Source: Deltaproteobacteria bacterium (GTDB lineage: Bacteria; Myxococcota; Kuafuiibacteriia; Kuafuiibacteriales; Kuafuiibacteriaceae). Taken from it: 64,000 nt of DNA. The DNA lies in assembly GCA_020632995.1 (NCBI GenBank), contig JACKEN010000010.1, positions 186,001-250,000 on the forward strand, in the 5' to 3' direction. A program made the position numbers and the translations under genes. This document shows, one piece after another, positions 51,398 to 59,885 of the stretch (position 1 is the first letter of the stretch; each line of letters opens with the position of its first letter). The notes beneath the pieces are model-generated. The model did not search any database, was not told the origin of the DNA, and saw only the letters and a list, made by a program, of their open reading frames with translations.

Positions 51398-52366
51398 ATG
51401 AAGATCGAGCGACGCCAGCTCCCTACCCCCCCGCTCGAGGGCAAGGCCCTCGGCCGGGCCATCCGCGAGGGCTTCGACGCCCTGATGACCGACCCGGTGG
51501 AGGCGGCGAAGAGCGAGGAGGTGAAGCTCCTCGAGAAGCGCGAGAAGAAGCGCCGCGCGTTCCGGGGGCACTGGCACTCCTACGTCATGGTCATGCTCGG
51601 ACTGTTGGTCATGAACGTGGCCACCTGGATGGTCACCGGGCTCGCGTTCCCGTGGTTCCTCTTCCCCGCCGCCGGCTGGGGGATCGGCTTCGGGATCCAC
51701 GCCCTCAACCACCGGGCTTGGCTCGCCGACAACGCGCGGGAGCTCCTGGCGGCCGAGGCCGCGCTGGGGCTGGGGCACACCACCGAGGCCCTCCCGGCCG
51801 GACAGGTCCTCGCCGCCCTCCCCGCCCCGAGTGATCCCTTCCGCCGGCTCGTGGCGGAGTGCCAGGCCGCGGTCGAGAAGGCCGAAGAGGCCCTCCTCGC
51901 GGTGGACTCCCCGGCCGCCGCGTTCGAGGCCGCCATCGTACAGCTCCACGAGGGGCTCGAGAACCTCGAGCACCTGGCCGAGGGCGCGGCCCGCATCGAC
52001 GCCGCGTTGGCCGAGATCGCGCCGGGCGGCGTCAGCGCCCTCACCGCCCAGCTCGAGGCGGCGGACGAGGCCATCGCGAGCACCCGGGACGACAGGCTGC
52101 GCGAGGTGCACCACCAGAACCGCACCCTGTTGGTGGCGCGCCGGGCCAAGGTGGAGGCGCTGGTGGCCGACCGCGAGCGGATGCTCGCGAACGGGCGTGG
52201 GTTCCTGCTCGCCACCGAGAACCTGCGCCTCGACGCGGCCCGGCTCGGCGCGGGCGAGGAGGCGAGCGCGGCCGCGCTGCACGCCCCGCTCGAGCGCCTG
52301 AACGACGAGGTCGAGGTGCTCAGGAAGGTCGAGGCGGAGCTGGCCACCCTGGCCACGTCCCGCTGA
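51398..52366 (+). CDS. 2TM-domain protein with long coiled-coil C-terminus
   Basis: 322 residues. A basic segment (VKLLEKREKKRRAFRGHWHSYV) precedes two membrane helices at about 68-84 and 88-102, ending in GWGIGFGIHALNH, the pattern of the small 2TM domain family. Residues 145-315 are Ala/Glu/Leu-rich heptads predicted to form a cytoplasmic coiled coil. No enzymatic motif is seen. It probably assembles at the inner membrane. The gene is monocistronic and its last 47 bp overlap the convergent methyltransferase gene. Function unknown. Confidence 0.7.
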   Translation: MKIERRQLPTPPLEGKALGRAIREGFDALMTDPVEAAKSEEVKLLEKREKKRRAFRGHWHSYVMVMLGLLVMNVATWMVTGLAFPWFLFPAAGWGIGFGIHALNHRAWLADNARELLAAEAALGLGHTTEALPAGQVLAALPAPSDPFRRLVAECQAAVEKAEEALLAVDSPAAAFEAAIVQLHEGLENLEHLAEGAARIDAALAEIAPGGVSALTAQLEAADEAIASTRDDRLREVHHQNRTLLVARRAKVEALVADRERMLANGRGFLLATENLRLDAARLGAGEEASAAALHAPLERLNDEVEVLRKVEAELATLATSR

Positions 52367-53180
52367 TCGGCCGCCGAAAGCGCAGCGCGTAGTAGAAGCG
52401 GCTGATCTGCCGCTCCTGCACATCCTCCACCCCTGGCGGCAGGAGCGCGCTCGGGCAAGACGGGTTGCGCTCGTAGAAGGTGATGGCCCGGAACGCGGCC
52501 CGCCGGAGCAGGCCGTGCCGGCGGCCGGGATCCAGCTGCTCGTCCACCACCACCACCGGGGCCCCCGGGCGCGCCACCCGGGCCATCTCCGCCAGGGCCC
52601 GCGCGGGGTCACCGAAGCTCCCGGTGGCCCCCACGTGCAGGACCCGGTCGAAGGTCATGTCCGCGAACGGCAGGGTGTGGGCGTCGGCCAGGAGCAGGTT
52701 GACCTGCACCTCGGGCCGGGGGGCCGGGCGGCGCCGGCAGAGCCGGAGCATGCCCACGCTGAGGTCCACCCCCCACAGCTCCACCGGCAGCCCGGCGGGG
52801 AGCCGGGCCGCGTAGCCCACCAGCTCCTCCCCCGTGCCGATGCCGACCTCCAGGATCCGGAGCGGGCCGGTGGCCGCCTCGAGCTCGAGCAGCGGCCAGT
52901 ACTCCGACCGCGTTGCCGCCGCGCCCTTGCCCTGCAGGAGCGGCAAGAGGACCTGCACCGCGGGGTCGTGGAGCCGCGGGAGGCCGTCGTAGAAGCGACG
53001 CAGGAGCCTGTCCTTCGGCCTGACCCCGCCCTCCCGGTACAGCTTGATGAAGCCGTCCTCGGCCGGCCAGGAGACCCCGGTCTCGGAGCTCCGCAGCCTA
53101 CCTTGCAGTCGTCCCCCGCGCAGGCCGCCCTCGACCTCGAGGGGCTCGCCGGACTCGGGGCACCGCAGCGGGCCGAGCAC
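52320..53180 (-). CDS. SAM-dependent methyltransferase (class I)
   Basis: 286 residues. The N-terminal 45 residues (LRCPESGEPL, SWPAEDGFIKLY) look like a small Trm112-type segment with only one Cys. The Rossmann core has ILEVGIGTGEELV (SAM-binding), LWGVDLSVGMLRLC, LADAHTLPF and VVVDEQLDPGRR. The UbiE-like layout suggests a lipid or quinone-like substrate. Start GTG at 53180 lies eight bases after the kinase stop, placing it last in the patatin-KAS III-acyltransferase-SDR-CMD-kinase operon; that context supports a lipid substrate. Its 3' end overlaps the convergent 2TM gene. Confidence 0.83.
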   Translation of the reverse strand: MLGPLRCPESGEPLEVEGGLRGGRLQGRLRSSETGVSWPAEDGFIKLYREGGVRPKDRLLRRFYDGLPRLHDPAVQVLLPLLQGKGAAATRSEYWPLLELEAATGPLRILEVGIGTGEELVGYAARLPAGLPVELWGVDLSVGMLRLCRRRPAPRPEVQVNLLLADAHTLPFADMTFDRVLHVGATGSFGDPARALAEMARVARPGAPVVVVDEQLDPGRRHGLLRRAAFRAITFYERNPSCPSALLPPGVEDVQERQISRFYYALRFRRPISGTWPGWPAPPRPS

Positions 53181-53188
53181 CGGTCCCC

Positions 53189-56100
53189 TCAGGCCCCGGG
53201 GCTGGCCAGCGCGTCGAGGAGCCCCAGCTCATGCCGGGCCGAGGCGGTCGTAAGCGGCCCCCGCGCCGCCTTGATCAGGGCCGCGCGCTCCCCCTCGGGC
53301 GCGCCGAAGCGGGCCAGATCGAGGCGCGCCGTGCCCTCCTCGAAGGGCATGGAGAGCCGCGCGGCCTCCTCGGCCGCCGCCGCCCACGCCGCGCGGGCCG
53401 GCCCCGCCTTGCCCTTGTGCCACAGCACCCAGCCCTTCGCGCGCAGCGCCCACGGCTTGCCGATCGGGAACACGCGCGCGAACTTCTCGAGCGCCTTCTG
53501 GATGGCCGCGAGGTCGGCGGCGGTGTGCGGGTGCGGTTCGCTCGTGCGGTTCCCCAATTCGAACAGGATCTCGGCCGTGGCGGCCAGCCCGCTGAGGGTC
53601 CAGTACACCAGGATGTTGGTGGTGCGCGTCTGCTCGAGCACCCGCTCCACCAGCGCGCGGGCGTTCTCGGCCCGGCCGCTCCGCCAGTGGGCGAGCGCCA
53701 TCATCCCGAGGGGACAGATCCGCTCGGTGGACGCCGCGGTGGTCTGGACCCACGCGTCGAGGTCCGCGAACAGCGGCACCACCTCCTCGTGGCGGCCCGC
53801 GCGCACCCGGCTCTCCACCCGGGCCAACATGCCCCACCCCGCCGCCTGCCGGTCGTCCCGTCGCTGCGCCGCCGCCCACAGGGCCTCCGCGACCTCGGCG
53901 CTCGCGTCGAAGCGCGACGCGTAGTGCAGGGTCTTGGCGAGCACGATCCGACACTCGTCGGCCCCGCGGTAGTCCTCCAGGGCCTCCGCCCGAGCCAGCC
54001 CCTCGCGGGCCTCCGCCTCGGTGCGCTCCCACTTGGCGGCGCCGATGCCGTACACACCTCGGCGCACCACCACCGGGATGAGGGTCGGGCCACCCGGGTC
54101 GACCGCCTCCGCAAGCTCTCTTGCGCGGTCTCCCCAGGACTCCGCCACCCCGTGCAGCGGGATGCTCCCCGCCACCACGCCCATCATGCCGTAGCCGCGG
54201 GCCAGCTCGGGGCTCTCCCCCAGCCGCTCGCCCAGGTTCAGGAGCTTGAGCCCCGCCCACATGATCTGAAGCGGCTGCTCGGCGTAGATGAAGAGCTCCA
54301 TCAGCCGCTCCTGCACCCGCATCGCGTCGACCGCGTGCGCGCGCGCCGCCGGGCCGATCCGGCCCACCATGCTCGGCAGGAGGGACTGCAGGACGCGGAT
54401 CGTGAGCTGCCCGAACATCCCCAAGGCGAGGCCGAAGGTGCTGGTGGGCATGGGGTGCCCGAGCGCCACCAGGGCCTGGACCCCGTGGCGCCGGACCTCC
54501 TCGAGGCGGCCGAGCTGGAAGTTGGCCTCGGTCAACAGGGCCTGCAGATCTTCCCGGCTGGTCGGGGTGGTGGGCGCCTTGAGCGTATCCTCTCCCTCCA
54601 CCGGCTCGACGAGCTCCAGGGCCCGAGAGAGGAACACCACCGCCTCGTGGCAAGCGCCGCTCTCGAGCGCCCAGCGGCCCGCCCGGGCCGCGTAGTCGCG
54701 CTCCTTGGCCGCCTCGCCCGCCACGCTCCAGTGGTGGACGAGGGCCGGCAGGTACCGGCTCTCCGCCGTCCCCCGCGCCTCGAGGGTCTCTGCGATCCGG
54801 CGGTGGATCGACGTCCGCCGCTCCAGCCCCAGGTGAGCGAGGATCCCCTCCCGCACCTTGTCGTGTGCGAAGCGCAGGCTACCTTCCCGGACCTCGAAGA
54901 GGGAGGCACGGGTGCACGCCCCCACCCAGCCCTTCAGGTCGCTGGTGGGGGCCAGGGTCTCGAGCAGGTCGAGGTCCACGTCCCGCCCCGCCACCGCCGC
55001 CATCTCGAGGAGGGGGCGGGAGGTCGGCGGCACCCGCCGGAGCTGCTCCTGGGCCAGGCGCTGCAGCGCCACCGAGCGCTCGGGGAGGCGCGCCTTGGCG
55101 ATCGCGCGCAGGTCCTGGGCCTCGCCCGCCATGGTGCGCAGCAGCTCGACGAGGAAGAACGGGTTGCCCTCGGTGCGATCCAGGAGGCCGTCGATCATCG
55201 CGTCCGGGACGTCCTTCGAGCCCACCCGGCGCACGAAGTCCGCCACCGCGTCCCGGGTGAGGGGCCGGGCCTCCACCCGGAGGATGCCGGGGAGCCGCTC
55301 GGGGAGGTCCGCGGCCTCGTCGCTGCGGTAGGCGGCGAGGATCAGGATGGAGGCGTCGATCACCTGAGGGATGAGATCCGCCAGGATCCGCAGGCTCTCC
55401 TGCGAGGCCCACTGCAGGTCCTCCAGGATCAACACCAGGGGCCGGGCGAGGCGGAGCAACATGGACTGCACCACCATCCCGAGCCGGGCCTGGGTCTGGG
55501 CGGCGGGGATGCTTGTCGCCTCCGGCACCGGGCGGCCGAGGAGGTCCTCGATGTCCGGCACGATGGCCCTCAGCACCCCGGCCTCCACGTCGGTCGGCCC
55601 GGCCAGGAGCACGAGGCGCCGACAGACGCCCACCCAGAGTTGATACGGCGTGCCGGCCGCGCTCACCGCCTGGCCGCGGAGCACCACCGCACCGCGGACC
55701 TGGGCGAAGATGCGGGTCTCCTCGACCAGCCTGGTCTTCCCCATGCCGCTGGGCCCGCCCACCAGGACCGCGGCCCCCTCGTGGTTGAGGGCAGCGCGCG
55801 CGACCCCGCGCAGCACCGACATCTCGGCGTCGCGGCCGACGAGCGGGGCGGAGGCCAGGAAGCTCTCGCGGGAGGAGATCGTCTCTACCTGGAGCGGCCC
55901 GCCCACCGACCGCTTCACGTCGTCCAGCGCGGCCCGTGCGTCGGCGTAGCGCTGGGACACGTTGCCGTCGAGCAGGCGGGTGAGGACCGGCGCGAAGCTC
56001 GCAGGGATGCCCGCCACGTTGCCGTCCAGCTGCTGGGTCAGCACGTCCCGGACCAGCTCCCGCCGGCTCGCCATCGAGCGCGGGTTGTGGCCGGTCATCA

Positions 56101-56770
56101 TCTGGTAGGCGATGAGGCCCACCCCGTACAGGTCGGAGGCGGTGCTGGCCGGGGTGCCCCGGAGCACCTCGGGCGCCACGTACGCGAGGGTGCCGCCGAA
56201 CTCGCTGGAGCGCTCGTCGCTCAGGTGCTCGGCCGCGATGGCGATGCCGAAGTCGAGCAGCTTCACCTTCCCGTCGACCACCAGGACGTTGCTTGGCTTC
56301 AGGTCGCGGTGGAGGATCCCGCACCAGTGCAGGTAGTCGAGGCCACGCAACAGCTGCACCACCAGCTCGACCTGAGCGTCGATGGGGAGGTTGGTGGCGG
56401 CCTGGGTGATGGTCTCCGCCCCCTCCGCAAGCTCCATTGCGTAGTAGGGCTGGCCGCGATCGTCGAAGCCGTAGTCGAGGACGCTGACGATGTTCTCGTG
56501 GCGCAGGTTGGACAGGAGCTCGAACTCGTGGGCCAGCGCGGCGCGCACGGTGTCGTCCGAGTCGCTCCCGGTGGACTCCGGGGGCGGCTCGGCCAGGACG
56601 CCGCCCCCCCGCTCCAGCCGGGTGGGGACGTCGATGTAGCTCAGGGCGGCCTTGACGCTCTTGACCGCCACCACGCGCCCCGTCACCAGGTCCATCGCGC
56701 GGTGGACCTGCCCCATGCCGCCCGAGCCCAGCTGGTTGAGGACGCGGTACCTGGAGCCGATGAGGTTCAT
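53189..56770 (-). CDS. Ser/Thr protein kinase fused to AAA ATPase and TPR-like sensor region
   Basis: 1193 residues. Residues 1-290 are a Hanks-type kinase: LGSGGMGQVHRA, VAVKSV (Lys), HRDLKPSNVLV near 157 and DFGIAIAAEHL, so it is probably active. Residues 335-660 form an AAA/STAND-type ATPase with Walker A GGPSGMGKTRLVE and Walker B LVLILEDLQW. The remaining 500 residues are helical, TPR-like repeats. The layout matches large PknK-like regulators common in myxobacteria, where the repeats are thought to sense a ligand or partner. Start ATG at 56770 lies four bases after the CMD-like gene. Position inside a lipid operon suggests it monitors or regulates that pathway; this is inference. Confidence 0.88.
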   Translation of the reverse strand: MNLIGSRYRVLNQLGSGGMGQVHRAMDLVTGRVVAVKSVKAALSYIDVPTRLERGGGVLAEPPPESTGSDSDDTVRAALAHEFELLSNLRHENIVSVLDYGFDDRGQPYYAMELAEGAETITQAATNLPIDAQVELVVQLLRGLDYLHWCGILHRDLKPSNVLVVDGKVKLLDFGIAIAAEHLSDERSSEFGGTLAYVAPEVLRGTPASTASDLYGVGLIAYQMMTGHNPRSMASRRELVRDVLTQQLDGNVAGIPASFAPVLTRLLDGNVSQRYADARAALDDVKRSVGGPLQVETISSRESFLASAPLVGRDAEMSVLRGVARAALNHEGAAVLVGGPSGMGKTRLVEETRIFAQVRGAVVLRGQAVSAAGTPYQLWVGVCRRLVLLAGPTDVEAGVLRAIVPDIEDLLGRPVPEATSIPAAQTQARLGMVVQSMLLRLARPLVLILEDLQWASQESLRILADLIPQVIDASILILAAYRSDEAADLPERLPGILRVEARPLTRDAVADFVRRVGSKDVPDAMIDGLLDRTEGNPFFLVELLRTMAGEAQDLRAIAKARLPERSVALQRLAQEQLRRVPPTSRPLLEMAAVAGRDVDLDLLETLAPTSDLKGWVGACTRASLFEVREGSLRFAHDKVREGILAHLGLERRTSIHRRIAETLEARGTAESRYLPALVHHWSVAGEAAKERDYAARAGRWALESGACHEAVVFLSRALELVEPVEGEDTLKAPTTPTSREDLQALLTEANFQLGRLEEVRRHGVQALVALGHPMPTSTFGLALGMFGQLTIRVLQSLLPSMVGRIGPAARAHAVDAMRVQERLMELFIYAEQPLQIMWAGLKLLNLGERLGESPELARGYGMMGVVAGSIPLHGVAESWGDRARELAEAVDPGGPTLIPVVVRRGVYGIGAAKWERTEAEAREGLARAEALEDYRGADECRIVLAKTLHYASRFDASAEVAEALWAAAQRRDDRQAAGWGMLARVESRVRAGRHEEVVPLFADLDAWVQTTAASTERICPLGMMALAHWRSGRAENARALVERVLEQTRTTNILVYWTLSGLAATAEILFELGNRTSEPHPHTAADLAAIQKALEKFARVFPIGKPWALRAKGWVLWHKGKAGPARAAWAAAAEEAARLSMPFEEGTARLDLARFGAPEGERAALIKAARGPLTTASARHELGLLDALASPGA

Positions 56771-56774
56771 GCGG

Positions 56775-57302
56775 TCACTTGCCTCCGCCCGAGGGCGCCG
56801 GCGCGTTGCCCTCGAACGCGGCGAGGAGCGCCGGGACCACATGCGCGACCGTGGTCTCGCCGCGCTCCGCGCACCCACACAGGGCGTGCAAGGTGGTGGT
56901 CATGACCCCCAGCGCGGAGTTGAAGCGATCGAGGCCGGCATAGACGCCGACCAGCGTGATCAGGGCCGCGATCTGCTCGGGCTCGAGGCGCTCCATCAGA
57001 CCCCAGTAGATGTGGACCCCGAGCTCCAGCCCCATGCCCTCGGCGGACATCAGGGTGATGAGGCACAGCTCGCGCTGCTGGCCCTCGATATCCAACAGGG
57101 GCTTGCCCCCGTTGTCGGGATCCGCGAACAGGATGCGCTGGATCGTCCCCACCCACAGGCCGCTGGCGGGGAACTTCGCCACCAGGGTCTCGGTGGCGAG
57201 GTTCGAGAGGGCCTCCGGGTCGTAGCCCCTGCGCAGAGCGTCGAGCTCACACGCAGTGAGCATCTTGGTCACATCCCGGGTGAACTTGTGCACATCGTTC
57301 AT
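56775..57302 (-). CDS. Carboxymuconolactone decarboxylase/AhpD-fold-like protein
   Basis: 175 residues. The pattern ELCLITLMSAEGMGLELGVHIYWGLMERLEPEQIAALITLVGVYAGLDRFNSAL matches the CMD/AhpD fold: a helix ending in His, then G...L.PEQI and VYAG. The CxxC of AhpD peroxidase partners is missing, so no peroxidase role is likely; non-thiol members include decarboxylases and proteins of unknown function. The ATG shares bases with the SDR stop codon (TGATG), and the kinase follows after four bases. No signal peptide is visible. Substrate unknown. Confidence 0.6.
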   Translation of the reverse strand: MNDVHKFTRDVTKMLTACELDALRRGYDPEALSNLATETLVAKFPASGLWVGTIQRILFADPDNGGKPLLDIEGQQRELCLITLMSAEGMGLELGVHIYWGLMERLEPEQIAALITLVGVYAGLDRFNSALGVMTTTLHALCGCAERGETTVAHVVPALLAAFEGNAPAPSGGGK

Positions 57303-58126
57303 CACCACAACGCCCCTCCCCCCGCCTCCGGGTACATCACGAGGTCCAGCAGGTGCTGGGTCATCCCCCCCGTGAAGTCGATGGTGGCGCCATTGAACCA
57401 GGCGCCAGCCGGCTTGCACAGCACGGCCACGAACGCCGCCACCTCCTCCAGCGTCACCATACGCCCGGCCGGGATCATCCGCGCGTGGACCGCCTCAACC
57501 CGACGCATGGCGCCCTCATCGAAGACGTGGCGCAAGGCCGGCGTCACCACCGTCCCGAACTTGAGGAGGTTGACGCGGTGTCCCATGGGGCCCAGCTCCA
57601 TCGCGAGGTGCCGGACGTACATCTCCAGGGCGCCCTTGGCCGCCGCGATCAGCCCGGAGTTGTGCAAGGTGGACTCCGAGAGGGGGTTGGTGAGGCCCAG
57701 GATCTGCGCCCCCGGCGCCAGGAGCTCCCGGGCCACCAGGGCCTGGGTCCAGTACAGGAAGGAGTGGGCCATCGCGTCGAAGGTCTTCTCGACCTGCCGC
57801 GGCACCACCGTGCGCTCGCCGTGGACCAGGCGCCCAACCGAGGCGCTCGCGATGGAGTGCACCACCAGGCGCACGCTCCGCTTGCCCGCCGCCGCGAGGA
57901 GGGCGTCCGCGCCCTGCTCCGCCCCCTCCGCGGTGCCCGCGTCGGCGGTCCGCATCACCACCTCACGCCCCGCGGCCCGGACCTCGGCCTCCACCGCGTG
58001 AGCGCCCTCGACGTAGCGGCCGCGGTGGACCCCGAAGACGTGCAGGCCCGGATCGCGCGCGACGTGGGTCGCCACCGCGGCTCCGGTGCCCGCCGAGGCC
58101 CCGAGCACGACCGCCCAGCCGCTCAC
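57302..58126 (-). CDS. Short-chain dehydrogenase/reductase, enoyl-ACP-reductase-like
   Basis: 274 residues. The Rossmann start VVLGASAGTGAAVA fits the SDR GxxxGxG rule loosely. Later parts (VVHSIASASVG, SFLYWTQALVARELL, SGLIAAAKGALEMYVRHLAMELGPMGHRVNLL, GRMVTLEEVAAFVAVLC, FNGATIDFTGG) follow the SDR/FabI-like course. The usual Tyr of YxxxK is not evident: the segment reads SGLIAAAKGAL, so the Lys is present and the Tyr position is hydrophobic. Catalysis may therefore differ, or the protein may be non-catalytic. GTG at 58126 overlaps the acyltransferase stop (GTGA). Confidence 0.78.
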   Translation of the reverse strand: MSGWAVVLGASAGTGAAVATHVARDPGLHVFGVHRGRYVEGAHAVEAEVRAAGREVVMRTADAGTAEGAEQGADALLAAAGKRSVRLVVHSIASASVGRLVHGERTVVPRQVEKTFDAMAHSFLYWTQALVARELLAPGAQILGLTNPLSESTLHNSGLIAAAKGALEMYVRHLAMELGPMGHRVNLLKFGTVVTPALRHVFDEGAMRRVEAVHARMIPAGRMVTLEEVAAFVAVLCKPAGAWFNGATIDFTGGMTQHLLDLVMYPEAGGGALW

Positions 58127-58845
58127 CGCGCGCCCTCCGCCGTCAACAGGGCCTGCACCGCCTCGGTGACCCGGCCGTGCCAGTGCGCCATGGCCGCGTC
58201 GTCGCGAGGATCGAGCTCGGGCGGCAGGTGGATGGGCACCCCCACCCGCTGCTTGATGCGCACCGGGAAGGGCGGCGAGAGGGGCCACGGGCCCAGGGGG
58301 CCCAGCCCGAGCCAGGCAGGGAGGCGGGCGGGCATGTTGAGGCGCTTGCCCCAGGCGTAGCCGTCGTTGAGGCCGAGGTAGGCGTCGTCCACCCCCCGCG
58401 CAGCCACCGGGACAACGGGCAGGCCGTACTTCAAAGCCAGTCGCAGGTAGCCCATGCGCCGCCCCCAGTCCACTTGGTAGCGGCTCCGGAAGCTCCGGCA
58501 ACCTTCGCGCGTACCGCCCGGGAGCACCACGACGTGCTCACCCCGCGCCACCGCCCGGGCCATGGCCTCGCCATCCCCGCTCACGAAGCCCAGGCCGTCG
58601 CTCACCCAACGCAGCCCCCTGACCTCCTGGGCCGCGGCGTGGACCACGCCGTGCGGGAAGTAGCCGAGCCGCTCGTACACCTCCACCAGGAGGATGCACA
58701 GGTCATAGGCCACCGGCCGGCCGTGGTAGCCCACGATCAGGGCGGAGCCCCCGCCGGTCAGGTGCTCGAAGCCCTCCACGCTGTAGCGGAAGTAGCGCCG
58801 GTAGAAGCGCCAGGCCGCGAGGTACGCACCCAGCGGGACGTTCAC
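58123..58845 (-). CDS. Lysophospholipid/diacylglycerol acyltransferase family protein
   Basis: 240 residues. The segment VGYHGRPVAYDLCIL takes the place of the NHxxxxD or HPHG motif of glycerolipid acyltransferases, and VLPGGTREGCRSF matches the PGGxxE block typical of the DGAT-like branch. It probably transfers an acyl chain from CoA or ACP to an alcohol such as lysophospholipid or diacylglycerol. Several hydrophobic and basic segments suggest a peripheral inner-membrane enzyme. GTG at 58845 overlaps the KAS III-like stop (GTGA), and its own stop overlaps the SDR start. The acceptor substrate is unknown. Confidence 0.8.
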   Translation of the reverse strand: MNVPLGAYLAAWRFYRRYFRYSVEGFEHLTGGGSALIVGYHGRPVAYDLCILLVEVYERLGYFPHGVVHAAAQEVRGLRWVSDGLGFVSGDGEAMARAVARGEHVVVLPGGTREGCRSFRSRYQVDWGRRMGYLRLALKYGLPVVPVAARGVDDAYLGLNDGYAWGKRLNMPARLPAWLGLGPLGPWPLSPPFPVRIKQRVGVPIHLPPELDPRDDAAMAHWHGRVTEAVQALLTAEGAR

Positions 58846-59885
58846 GTGCCCACCCGATAGAGGGTCGCGCCGTAGGAGACGCCGGACCCCACCCCCACCA
58901 TCAGGACGTGCTGGCCCGGCATCCACCCGCGGGTGCGCCGCAGGCGGTCCAGGCTGATGGGTATGGAGGCCGACCCCACGCTGCCCACCGCGTCCACGAT
59001 CTTCACCGTGCGCGCCGGATCCACCCCCAGCTCCTGGATGATCCGCTCGTACATCGAGCCGTTCGGCTGGTGGGGCAGGACCCAGTCCATGTCCTCGATC
59101 CGCAGGTTGGCCTGCGCCAGCACCGCGTCGGTGGCGGCCCGCACCTTGGCCAGCGCGATCTCCGTCATGTGGGCGTGGGTCCGAGGGAACTCGATGAACT
59201 CCGGCCGCCGGGTGAGGCTCGGGTTCGCGAGGATCGCGTTGCCGCCCAGCGCGCCGTCGTTGGCGAGGTGGCTGGCGAGGATGCGGGAGCCCCCGCGGCT
59301 CGCGTCGACCACCGCCGCTCCCGCGCCGTCCGCGAACACCATGTAGGGCCGCGGGTCCTCGGCTCGGACGTGGCGCGAGCACAGCTCGATCGCCACCACC
59401 CCGACCGGGCCCACCCCGGTCGCCACCGAGCGGGCGGCCAGATCGAGGATGGTGAGGAAGCCCATGCAAGCGTTGTTGACGTCGAAGGTGTCGCAGCACC
59501 CCGAGATCCCCAGCAGGTCCGCCACCTGGTTGGCGCTCCCGGGGAAGGCCAGCTCCGCCCCGGTACAGTTGGCCACGATGATCCGCCGCAGCGCCTCAGG
59601 CTTCATGCCCGCGTCGTCCAGGGCCCGACCCAGGGTGTCCGCCGCCATCTGGGCCAGCGTCGCGTCACGGTCCGCCCAGTGCCGGGTGCGGATCCCGGTG
59701 CGGGCCTCGAGGTCCGCCGGGTCCCGGCCAGGCAAGGCCGCCTGCCCGAGCTCCGCCGTGCTCACCACCCGCCCTGGCAAGAGGCTCGCGGTGCCGCGGA
59801 TCGACACCGGCAGTCCCCGCATGCGCAAGCGCTCCTGCCGCCGCCACCCGGCCGGACCGCGGCCTCGCCTCCGCAGGTTGCTCAT
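58842..59885 (-). CDS. KAS III (FabH)-like ketoacyl synthase or acyltransferase with altered active site
   Basis: 347 residues with the FabH/thiolase fold. The catalytic Cys is in NNACMGFLTIL near residue 140 and the His in LPHQPNG near 272. The third member, Asn in the usual GNTSAASIP block, is replaced: this protein reads GSVGSASIPIS, with Ser at that place. Loss of the Asn weakens decarboxylative condensation, so it may be a non-decarboxylating acyltransferase or condense unusual chains, as some FabH relatives do. The Arg-rich first 20 residues are poorly conserved and a later start is possible. ATG at 59885 overlaps the patatin stop codon (ATGA). Confidence 0.85.
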   Translation of the reverse strand: MSNLRRRGRGPAGWRRQERLRMRGLPVSIRGTASLLPGRVVSTAELGQAALPGRDPADLEARTGIRTRHWADRDATLAQMAADTLGRALDDAGMKPEALRRIIVANCTGAELAFPGSANQVADLLGISGCCDTFDVNNACMGFLTILDLAARSVATGVGPVGVVAIELCSRHVRAEDPRPYMVFADGAGAAVVDASRGGSRILASHLANDGALGGNAILANPSLTRRPEFIEFPRTHAHMTEIALAKVRAATDAVLAQANLRIEDMDWVLPHQPNGSMYERIIQELGVDPARTVKIVDAVGSVGSASIPISLDRLRRTRGWMPGQHVLMVGVGSGVSYGATLYRVGT

